Positions 43,368 through 51,395 of a DNA stretch of 57,137 nucleotides are shown piece by piece. The stretch is from the NCBI GenBank assembly GCA_001802865.1, contig MHAF01000021.1, forward strand, positions 1 through 57,137, in the 5' to 3' direction. The notes below the pieces were generated by a model that was given only the letters and a program-made list of their open reading frames with translations, did no database searches and was not told the origin of the DNA. Within the stretch, counting starts at the first letter, position 1. Every line of letters begins with the position of its first letter. Origin of the DNA: Ignavibacteria bacterium RBG_16_34_14. Its GTDB lineage: Bacteria; Bacteroidota; Ignavibacteria; Ignavibacteriales; Ignavibacteriaceae. The position numbers were made by a program, and so were the translations under genes.

Positions 43368-46300
43368 ATGCGGAATTTAATTTTTAAATATGTCTGTACT
43401 ATCCTTCTCTTCAGTTTCACTCTCGCTGTATACATTTATGCCCAAACAAAACAGTTTGGGTTTTGCGTCTCAATTGCTTCCCTGTTTGTAATGCTGTCCA
43501 ATCAGACTTTTCCCCAATCTCATATTCCAGAAGGTGACGTAAACGGTAAATGGCTTAAGCAAAACTCTCCTTACTACATTGATGGTGAAATAAAAATACC
43601 CCACGGTAAAAAATTAATTATTGAGCCGGGAGTAAAAATAATTTTTACCGGACACCACAAGTTAATTGTTAACGGAATACTCGAAGCAAAGGGGACTGAA
43701 CAAGACTCAATTTATTTCTTCCCGAGTGATACTTCAGTTGGTTGGCACGGAATAAGATTTATTGAAGCTGAAGATTTCAGTACTCTTGAGTATTGTGTTT
43801 TGAAATATGGGAAGACAGCAACACAAAAAGAACTTGCAGAAATAATAGATTGTCAATCAATAGATTATAACGATTGTAACGAACTTTTTGATGCTGACGG
43901 CGGTGCAATTCTAATAAATAAATCTCATCCATTTATAAACCATTGTCTCATTGAAAATAATTTTGCAGCACTTAGTGGTGGAGGAATCGCAATAAAAAAT
44001 CATTCAAACCCTGTAATTAGCTATTGTTTTATTCGGAATAACATCGCACGACAAAACGGAGGGGGAATCCAATGTGTTTCGGAATCCAATCCGATTATTG
44101 AAAATTGCACAATAGAAGGAAATAGTGCTTTTGACTTAGGAGGCGGAATTAATTCCCAGGATTACTGCAATCTGGTCATAGATAATTGTATTATAAAAAA
44201 TAATAGAACGGGTTTGCGAGGTGGCGGAATCTGTTTTTATACAAATCTGAAACCAACCGTTAAGAATTCGAAAATTATAAACAATACAGCTCCTTTAGGT
44301 GGAGGGATTTATATTGATGAATTCTATAATGAATTCAGAGAACAATTGGGTAAGATTGATATTAAAATAATTAATGTAAGAATTGAGAATAATTCTGCAG
44401 AATACGGTGGTGGTATATGGATCAGGGATTCAATGGGGGAATTAAGAGGTGTTACCATTTGCAATAACCGAGCAGTGGTAGGAGGAGGTGTTCATATAGA
44501 ACATAATCCAATGTATTTTAAATTCTCCTCCGAATATCTCTGTAATGTTTATATGAACTTTGCACGAATAATGGGCAATGATTTCTTCAGGCTTGGTGGC
44601 GGAAAATTTATGATTATTCCACTGGATACATTCACTGTTAAATATTATAGTGCACTAAATGCTGAACCAATTGAGAAATTTGTGTTAGGTATCAAGAACT
44701 TCAAATTAACACAAGTGAATGCAGACCTTTATGTAAATCCCGATGGAGAAGATTCTAATTCCGGTCTTTCCACCGATGATCCATTAAAAACATTGAAGAT
44801 TGCTTTTTTAAAAATTTTAGCAGACAGTATATCTCCAAGGACAGTTTATATGGATGAGGGGGAATACATTTTCACTGAAACAAATGATGCATTGATGCTC
44901 GATAAACATAAATATGTAAGCTTGAAGGGAGCTGGTTTCACCGAAGTAATATTTGGTAAAGATAGAATATCAGTGTTTTCTCCCTGGTGGATAGCTACCT
45001 GGGCATTAGCAATATATGCTTCTGTTCTATTATCCGTTATTTTGATTGTATGGAATGTGCGAATGAGACGAATTAAAATAAAAAACGAATTAGAGAGAGA
45101 AAAATTTGAATCTAAGAAACTACAAGAGGTAGATGAAATTAAAACAAGATTCTTTACAAATATCTCTCACGAATTCAGGACTCCACTTACGCTTATTCTT
45201 GGACCAGTTAAACAAATAATTGAAAGAATAAAAGATGAGAAAACCAAAGACGAGCTGAGTATAGTTCACAAGAATGCAAACAAACTGCTCGAACTGGTAA
45301 ATCAATTGCTGGATATATCCAAACTTGAGTCAGGTAATATGAAGCTTAAAGCGGTTCCTCGTAACATAATTCCGCTATTAAAAGCATTAGTGCTGTCATT
45401 CACTTCTTATGCAGAAAGAAAAAGAATAACACTGAAATTCAATTCAACCTGCCTGCCGGCAGGCAGGGCTGAGGATGAAATTATTGTCTATCTGGATAAA
45501 GACAAAGTAGAGAAGATAATCACCAACATTCTTTCAAACGCATTTAAGTTTACTCCCGATGAAGGAAGGATTGAAGTGACTGTGACACGTTCTTTTTCTT
45601 CGTCTGATGGTCACAGTCATTCCGAACTTGATTCGGAATCTCCTAGTGAAATGAAGAAGCTGAAACGAGTTCAGCTTGACGATCACGAATTTGTCAAAAT
45701 ATCCATCAGCGATTCCGGAATCGGGATTCCAAAAGAAAAGATGTCAAAGATCTTCGATCGCTTCTATCAGGTAGATGGAAGTCATACAAGAGAACAGGAA
45801 GGAACGGGCATCGGTTTAGCTTTAACAAAAGAATTAGTAGAGCTGCATAAAGGAAAGATTGAAGTAGAAAGCGAAGAAGGCAAAGGGACAACTGTAACTA
45901 TTAGTCTTCCTTTGGGAAAAGAGCACTTAAAACCCGAAGAGATCTGTGAGCCAGCTAAAGAGGAAGTTTCCTTTGCGCCAAAGGAATCAATGTACATTGA
46001 AGAAACAAAAACAGACCTGTCTGCCGACAAGGCAGAGAGACTTGACCTCGGTTTAATCACTGATACAGAAAAACCACTTCTGCTGATTGTGGAAGACAAT
46101 TCAGACGTAAGAAAATACATTAAAGATAATTTGATAAAGGATTATAGAATTCTGGAAGCGATAGACGGAGAAGATGGCTGGAATATATCAATTGAGCATA
46201 TACCCGATCTGATAGTAAGTGACGTAATGATGCCTAGGATGGATGGATTCAAACTTTGTGAAAAACTGAAGACTGATGAAAGGACAAGTCACATCCCGGT

Positions 46301-46832
46301 AATACTGCTTACAGCAAAGGCAGCGAAGCAGGATAAGATAGAAGGATATGAAACAGGTGCAGACGATTACATAATGAAACCGTTTGAACCTGATGAATTA
46401 AGAGCAAGAATAAAAAATCTTATTGAGCAAAGAAAGAGACTTCACGAGCATTTTCAGAAAAATGGAATATTTGAATTAAACCAAACGAAAATCACTTCAG
46501 TTGATAAAAAGTTTCTGCAGAAAGTATATGAGATAATAAACAGTAATATTTCCAATACATCATTCAATATTGATGTATTTGTTGAACATTTAACTGTTAG
46601 TAAATCACTTCTCCACAAAAAGATTGTTTCGTTGACAGGTGAACCTCCAGGCGAATTAATCAGGAGGATAAGACTTAAAAGGGCTGCAGAGTTGATTGAA
46701 AAGAGATTCGGAAATTTATCGGAGATAGCACTTGAAGTTGGATTTAACAATCCGGCTTATTTTTCGGAATGCTTCAAAAAACAATTCGGTGTTGCTCCTT
46801 CGCAGTATCATCGCAATAATAAAACATCCTAG
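43368..46832 (+). CDS. Hybrid two-component regulator: parallel beta-helix sensor, TM, HisKA, HATPase, REC, AraC HTH
   Basis: NNIARQNGGGIQCVSESNPIIENCTIEGN repeats; SHEFRTPLTLILGP; DSGIGIPKEKMSKIFDRFYQ; LIVSDVMMPRMDG; AraC C-terminus GFNNPAYFSECFKKQFGVAPSQYH. Confidence 0.93.
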   Translation: MRNLIFKYVCTILLFSFTLAVYIYAQTKQFGFCVSIASLFVMLSNQTFPQSHIPEGDVNGKWLKQNSPYYIDGEIKIPHGKKLIIEPGVKIIFTGHHKLIVNGILEAKGTEQDSIYFFPSDTSVGWHGIRFIEAEDFSTLEYCVLKYGKTATQKELAEIIDCQSIDYNDCNELFDADGGAILINKSHPFINHCLIENNFAALSGGGIAIKNHSNPVISYCFIRNNIARQNGGGIQCVSESNPIIENCTIEGNSAFDLGGGINSQDYCNLVIDNCIIKNNRTGLRGGGICFYTNLKPTVKNSKIINNTAPLGGGIYIDEFYNEFREQLGKIDIKIINVRIENNSAEYGGGIWIRDSMGELRGVTICNNRAVVGGGVHIEHNPMYFKFSSEYLCNVYMNFARIMGNDFFRLGGGKFMIIPLDTFTVKYYSALNAEPIEKFVLGIKNFKLTQVNADLYVNPDGEDSNSGLSTDDPLKTLKIAFLKILADSISPRTVYMDEGEYIFTETNDALMLDKHKYVSLKGAGFTEVIFGKDRISVFSPWWIATWALAIYASVLLSVILIVWNVRMRRIKIKNELEREKFESKKLQEVDEIKTRFFTNISHEFRTPLTLILGPVKQIIERIKDEKTKDELSIVHKNANKLLELVNQLLDISKLESGNMKLKAVPRNIIPLLKALVLSFTSYAERKRITLKFNSTCLPAGRAEDEIIVYLDKDKVEKIITNILSNAFKFTPDEGRIEVTVTRSFSSSDGHSHSELDSESPSEMKKLKRVQLDDHEFVKISISDSGIGIPKEKMSKIFDRFYQVDGSHTREQEGTGIGLALTKELVELHKGKIEVESEEGKGTTVTISLPLGKEHLKPEEICEPAKEEVSFAPKESMYIEETKTDLSADKAERLDLGLITDTEKPLLLIVEDNSDVRKYIKDNLIKDYRILEAIDGEDGWNISIEHIPDLIVSDVMMPRMDGFKLCEKLKTDERTSHIPVILLTAKAAKQDKIEGYETGADDYIMKPFEPDELRARIKNLIEQRKRLHEHFQKNGIFELNQTKITSVDKKFLQKVYEIINSNISNTSFNIDVFVEHLTVSKSLLHKKIVSLTGEPPGELIRRIRLKRAAELIEKRFGNLSEIALEVGFNNPAYFSECFKKQFGVAPSQYHRNNKTS
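45448..45467. repeat. Perfect 20-bp palindrome in kinase coding sequence
   Basis: CCTGCCTGCCGGCAGGCAGG, encodes CLPAGR. Confidence 0.9.
45619..45639. repeat. Inverted repeat within HATPase coding sequence
   Basis: ATTCCGAA-CTTGA-TTCGGAAT, encodes HSELDSES. Confidence 0.75.
46019..46035 (+). repeat. Dispersed 17-mer copy 1
   Basis: GTCTGCCGACAAGGCAG; 15/17 identical to 48458-48474. Confidence 0.6.
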
Positions 46833-46877
46833 ATAATCAAAAATCTGTTGCTGTACAGAGAATCCAATTTTATTATG

Positions 46878-47060
46878 AATCCTCTACGAGGATTAAATGA
46901 TATCGTGTCGATTATGTTTCTGCAAATATATGACCTCTACGAGGTCATGTAAAAACACATGTTTCAACAATTTTATAAATTTATTCACCCAAAACATCGT
47001 AGATGTTTTATAATTGTAGAAAGCAATTTTACCATAAAGAATAGATCCTCGTAGAGGATC
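46878..47060. repeat. Left four-hairpin array of Y1 transposase element
   Basis: AATCCTC-TAC-GAGGATT (46878-46894); TGACCTC-TAC-GAGGTCA (46931-46947); AAAACATC-GTA-GATGTTTT (46991-47009); GATCCTC-GTA-GAGGATC (47044-47060). Confidence 0.9.
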
Positions 47061-47076
47061 AATAGAAGGAGGGTAA

Positions 47077-47541
47077 ATGAAACCGGGTGCATTTACACAA
47101 TTGTATATTCATATAGTGTTTGCCGTAAAATACCGCGAACGATTATTGACTAAAGAAATGCGTGATGAATTATATAAATATGTCAGCGGTATAATAGCTA
47201 ATCGAAAACACAAAGTGATAATTATAAACGGAATGGCAGATCACATTCATATATTGATTGGAGTAAATCCTAACGATAAAATATCAGACCTGATTGCCTG
47301 TATAAAAAGGGAATCATCTTTTTTTATAAATTATAAGAAATGGTTTCGGGGAAAATTTCATTAGCAGGATGGATATGGTGCTTTCTCTTATGGACGATCA
47401 CAATTAGATGATATTTATAAATACATAGCAAATCAGGAGAACCATCACAAAATGCGAACGTTCAAGGAGAAGTATATAGAATTATTGAAGAGGTTTGATA
47501 TAAAATATGATGAAAAATTTTTATTTGATTTTTTCGATTAA
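47077..47541 (+). pseudogene. Y1 (HUH) IS200/REP-type transposase interrupted by one in-frame TAG
   Basis: MKPGAFTQLYIHIVFAVKYRERLL...MADHIHILIGVNP...KWFRGKFH*QDGYGAFSYGRSQLDDIYKYIANQENHHKMRTFKEKYIELLKRFDIKYDE; stop at 47362-47364. Confidence 0.88.
47077..47541 (+). mobile_element. IS200/IS605-superfamily-like (HUH/Y1) element core
   Basis: Transposase plus flanking hairpin arrays (46878-47060 and 47588-47765). Confidence 0.8.
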
Positions 47542-47587
47542 ACAATGCAAAATTTAATTGTTGATGATTACAATTAGATACTTTATA

Positions 47588-47765
47588 AATCCTCTACGAG
47601 GATTAAGATGGAGGTCGCTGTTTTATTTTTTACAACAATATGACCTCTACGAGGTCAGATAAAAATCCCTGGTTGAAAATTTCGTTAGGCTGTTCGTAAA
47701 ACATCGTAGATGTTTTACAGTTGTAAAAGAAAATATTTCTCCCCAAAAGATCATCGTAGATGATC
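47588..47765. repeat. Right four-hairpin array of Y1 transposase element
   Basis: AATCCTC-TAC-GAGGATT (47588-47604); TGACCTC-TAC-GAGGTCA (47641-47657); TAAAACATC-GTA-GATGTTTTA (47697-47717); GATCATC-GTA-GATGATC (47749-47765). Confidence 0.9.
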
Positions 47766-47838
47766 AATAATGAAAATTTTACAGAAAAATTACAAACAAT
47801 TGATAATTGTGAAATTCTTTTGGATATGAATTACATAA

Positions 47839-47859
47839 AAGTGTAAGTTTTTTACACTT
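47839..47859. repeat. Inverted repeat / hairpin downstream of transposase element
   Basis: AAGTGTAA-GTTTT-TTACACTT. Confidence 0.6.
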
Positions 47860-47945
47860 ATCTGGTAGAAAATCCATCTCTAAAAACTTATCATATAAGC
47901 AGAAAATAAATTTTATTGGACCTTGAAATCCGAAAGAGGATTTAA

Positions 47946-48266
47946 TTGCACAATCCTGACATAAGTAGGGATATGAATAATTTAGTTCCATCAGAGTTTT
48001 ATCTGGGTCAGAATTACCCCAATCCGTTTAAGGAGAAAACAACAATTAAATATTGTGTTGCTTATAAAACCAAAGTGCAAATAACAGTTTATAACTCTGA
48101 AGGTAAAGAGATAGAAAAACTTGTTGATGAAGAAAAAAATCCCGGCACTTATGAAGTTGAATTCCAGTCGGCAGTGGGCAGTAGGCAATTGGCAAAAGGA
48201 AATTACTTCTACCGTTTAGAAGCCGGTTCTTATTCAAGTGAAAAGAAGATGCAAATAATTAAATGA
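47946..48266 (+). pseudogene. Orphan T9SS type A C-terminal sorting domain (passenger missing)
   Basis: FYLGQNYPNPFKEKTTIKYCV...VYNSEGKEIEKLVDEEKNPGTYEVEF...GNYFYRLEAGSYSSEKKMQIIK; no signal peptide or passenger. Confidence 0.75.
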
Positions 48267-48282
48267 CACAACTAATAATAAA

Positions 48283-48385
48283 AACTGTTAAAACGGTTCA
48301 TAGAAAGTTTTCGGATATCGTTCTCAACGGGATTAATCCCGTTGAGAATACAAGGACAAAAAATGTCCTAACTGTTTCAACAGTT
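48283..48385. repeat. Type II four-hairpin cassette, copy 1
   Basis: AACTGTT-AA-AACGGTT; TTCTCAACGGGATTAATCCCGTTGAGAA (48321-48348, perfect 28-bp palindrome); AGGACA-N5-TGTCCT; AACTGTT-TC-AACAGTT. Confidence 0.88.
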
Positions 48386-48431
48386 TTCTGTGAGAAAAAC
48401 AATTACCTTAAAATTTATAAAGGAGGTTATT

Positions 48432-51365
48432 ATGTTGAGTTTTACGAAATCCCGCCCGTCTGCTAACAAGGCAGGCTTTACGGGAAAAAAGTTATTTCAA
48501 ACTTTGTTTTTCTTTTTATTGGTAACACAAATTTGTTTGGCACAAACGGATCAGCCAAATGGCAGTGATAATTTACTTTCATTTGTATTGGAAGATTTTG
48601 AGAGTGAAATTTTTCCACCCCCAGGATGGATTCTTGAGTATAACGGTCTTTTGTTTTGGGGACACTATCGCGGAGCGAGTGGATACGGAATAGGGACAGG
48701 ATCTGCGCAGTTCAATTTCTTTCTGGCACCAACAGGCACTACACAGTCAATTGTATTGGCTTCACTTGGAACAACTATAGCGGGTGACTCATTGAGTTTC
48801 GACCATGCTTATGCCACATATATATCAGAAATTGATAAACTCATTATTGAAACTTCCAGCAATGGCGGAAACACATACACCACCTTAGTTACTTTGAACG
48901 GTGGTGTATCTGGACCTTTAGTAACAGCACCTCCAACTACTTCGATGTTTGTCCCAACAGCCTCTCAATGGGCTACTAAACATTATGCTTTGCCTGTTGG
49001 AACAAATAAGATTCGTTTTAAGGCAGTTGCCGCTTATGGTAACAACCTATATTTAGATAATTGCTCAATAGGTTCACAATTCTCAATTGATGTTGGTGCT
49101 CAATCAATTGATATCTCAAACCCCACATTGACATTACCACAGATTCCAAAAGCCATAGTTAAAAATCATGGTACTACAGCACAGTCTTTCCTGGTTACAA
49201 TGCTCATTTCACCCGGCCAGTATAATTCAACCAAAACAGTAACAGCATTGAATAGTAATGAGTTTTCAGAAGTATTGTTCGATGAATGGATTCCAGTGGT
49301 TGGATTGTATGATGCAACAGTATTTACAAACCTTGCTGGTGATATGGACAATTCGAATGATACAGTAAGATCAACAATACAGGCAAACCAACCACAATCG
49401 GTACAAAATATTAATGCTTTGTATAAGGACGGGCAGATATTTGTAACCTGGGATAATTTGCAGACAACGAATGTTGTATATACACTTTACAAGTCTTCAA
49501 CTCCTATTCAATATGGATATCAGCTTAGTACTGCACAAAACCTGGGAAATGTTCGTGATAATTCTGGACTCAACAAACGCCTTACAGATATAATAGGAAC
49601 TGCAACATATTTGAAGATCGATTCAGCTTCAGCACCTCTTGGGAGTAATAAAGGATTGTTCGTTGCCACATCAACAGATAATGGTTCTTACTATTACGCT
49701 TTAACTACAAATTTTGATGGTTTCGAAGATACCACGATTTTATTTGGATCAAATTCACTTGCATCTTCAATAAATGAATCTATTTTGATGCCCAAACCAG
49801 TATGGCAGCAGAACAGAACTGTAAGCGGAAAAATTTTTGAAATATATGTTCTATATGCTACTAAAGTTACTTCATCAATATATCCTCAGATGACGAATGC
49901 CGGAACATTTCCATATAATTTTGCTGTTGTGAAATCAGGAACCGCTGCCATACACCCATTAACAATTTACCTGCATGGCGGCGATCTGAACTTTCTACCA
50001 ACATCAACTTACTTTAAAACACTCGGTGATCCTGATGAGTGGGTTGTTAGCATTGATGAATGGATTCCAACAATGGAAAATACTACTTACTATTATGGAT
50101 TTCATGAAGACTATGATGTGCTCTCCTATATGAATCAAGTTCCTACATCAGGAATACTTTATAACTATACTTCAAAGAAAATAGAATTTATCGTTGATTG
50201 GGCAACGCGTAACCTTCCGGTTGATAGCACCAGAATATATATGACGGGATGGTCAATGGGTGCGATTGGTTCACTGTTTAATTCTATTATGCTTCGGGAA
50301 AAGATTGCTGCTATTCTTATTTATGCCCCGGTTTTCGATCTGGCTTCTTTCCGTGTTGGTTATATGGACAGGGCATGGGGAACCTATCAATCAAATTTAC
50401 TAACAAACGAAGGTTACGCAATGAATGAAAGGCTTGACGCAATATTTATGCTTGGTGCTAATAGGATGAATTCACTACCTCTATTATTCACTTTCTGCGG
50501 AAAAAATGATGATATAGTTGGATGGTCAGAGAAACCAGCATTTTATGACTCTGTGTCTGCATTTCGGCATGGAGGCTTCCACTTCTGGAGTCCAAGAGAT
50601 CATTGGGGAACGTTTGCTAACTCACCCTGGGTGTTAAGCTTTCCAAATTTCAGTTTCTTTACACGATACAAAACAAATCTTTCATATCCAGCTTTTTCAA
50701 ATTGTTCGACCGACGACGATCCCGGAAATGGCACACCATCAAACGGAGATCCAATAGGCACCATTAACGGACATCTTGATTGGACTGATGATATTGTTGA
50801 TGAAACAGGAAGATGGGAAATAACTCTTTATGTGAAGGATCTTCTTACAACAAGCGGAACATTAGTTGCCCCAGATTCAGCAACAACAGACGTAACTCTA
50901 AAAAGATTACAAAATTTTGTCGTTCCATCAGATTCATTAATCTCTTGGGAAAATCGTCGAAACGGTATTGTAGCACAACAAGGTTCATTTGTACACAACG
51001 GTGGATTGATTACACTTCAAGGAGTAAAAGTATACAAAGACTCGAGTCGTATCGTATTATCATATTTCCCAGTATCTGTTGAAGAACAAATTACTTTACC
51101 TACGGAGTTTGCGCTAGCACAGAACTTCCCCAATCCTTTCAATCCGAGTACAAAAATTAAATACTCAATTCCACAATCAGCTAATGTTGAGTTGAAAGTA
51201 TTTGACATCCTCGGTAACGAAATTGAAACATTAGTGAATGAAGAAAAACCAGCAGGCACTTATGAGATAACCTGGTACGCAGAGAATCTTCCAAGCGGTG
51301 TGTATTTCTATCAATTGAGAGCGGGTTCTTTCATTGAGACAAAAAAGATGTTATTGCTGAAATAA
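48432..51365 (+). CDS. T9SS-secreted protein with choice-of-anchor-like N-terminus and esterase-like alpha/beta domain
   Basis: SD AGGAGGTTATT before ATG 48432 (ORF-track start 48390 is upstream); YMTGWSMGAIGS; C-terminal LAQNFPNPFNPSTKIKYSIPQSANVELKVFDILGNEIETLVNEEKPAGTYEITW. Confidence 0.85.
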   Translation: MLSFTKSRPSANKAGFTGKKLFQTLFFFLLVTQICLAQTDQPNGSDNLLSFVLEDFESEIFPPPGWILEYNGLLFWGHYRGASGYGIGTGSAQFNFFLAPTGTTQSIVLASLGTTIAGDSLSFDHAYATYISEIDKLIIETSSNGGNTYTTLVTLNGGVSGPLVTAPPTTSMFVPTASQWATKHYALPVGTNKIRFKAVAAYGNNLYLDNCSIGSQFSIDVGAQSIDISNPTLTLPQIPKAIVKNHGTTAQSFLVTMLISPGQYNSTKTVTALNSNEFSEVLFDEWIPVVGLYDATVFTNLAGDMDNSNDTVRSTIQANQPQSVQNINALYKDGQIFVTWDNLQTTNVVYTLYKSSTPIQYGYQLSTAQNLGNVRDNSGLNKRLTDIIGTATYLKIDSASAPLGSNKGLFVATSTDNGSYYYALTTNFDGFEDTTILFGSNSLASSINESILMPKPVWQQNRTVSGKIFEIYVLYATKVTSSIYPQMTNAGTFPYNFAVVKSGTAAIHPLTIYLHGGDLNFLPTSTYFKTLGDPDEWVVSIDEWIPTMENTTYYYGFHEDYDVLSYMNQVPTSGILYNYTSKKIEFIVDWATRNLPVDSTRIYMTGWSMGAIGSLFNSIMLREKIAAILIYAPVFDLASFRVGYMDRAWGTYQSNLLTNEGYAMNERLDAIFMLGANRMNSLPLLFTFCGKNDDIVGWSEKPAFYDSVSAFRHGGFHFWSPRDHWGTFANSPWVLSFPNFSFFTRYKTNLSYPAFSNCSTDDDPGNGTPSNGDPIGTINGHLDWTDDIVDETGRWEITLYVKDLLTTSGTLVAPDSATTDVTLKRLQNFVVPSDSLISWENRRNGIVAQQGSFVHNGGLITLQGVKVYKDSSRIVLSYFPVSVEEQITLPTEFALAQNFPNPFNPSTKIKYSIPQSANVELKVFDILGNEIETLVNEEKPAGTYEITWYAENLPSGVYFYQLRAGSFIETKKMLLLK
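48458..48474 (+). repeat. Dispersed 17-mer copy 2, in the signal-peptide region
   Basis: GTCTGCTAACAAGGCAG. Confidence 0.6.
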
Positions 51366-51395
51366 AAAAACATCATACATTAATAGGAGATTGTT

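Noticed and set aside
46878-47765. Regularly spaced short repeats resembling a CRISPR array
   Set aside because: Units are self-complementary 17-21 bp hairpins with differing stems and irregular spacers, no cas genes, and a Y1 transposase in the middle.
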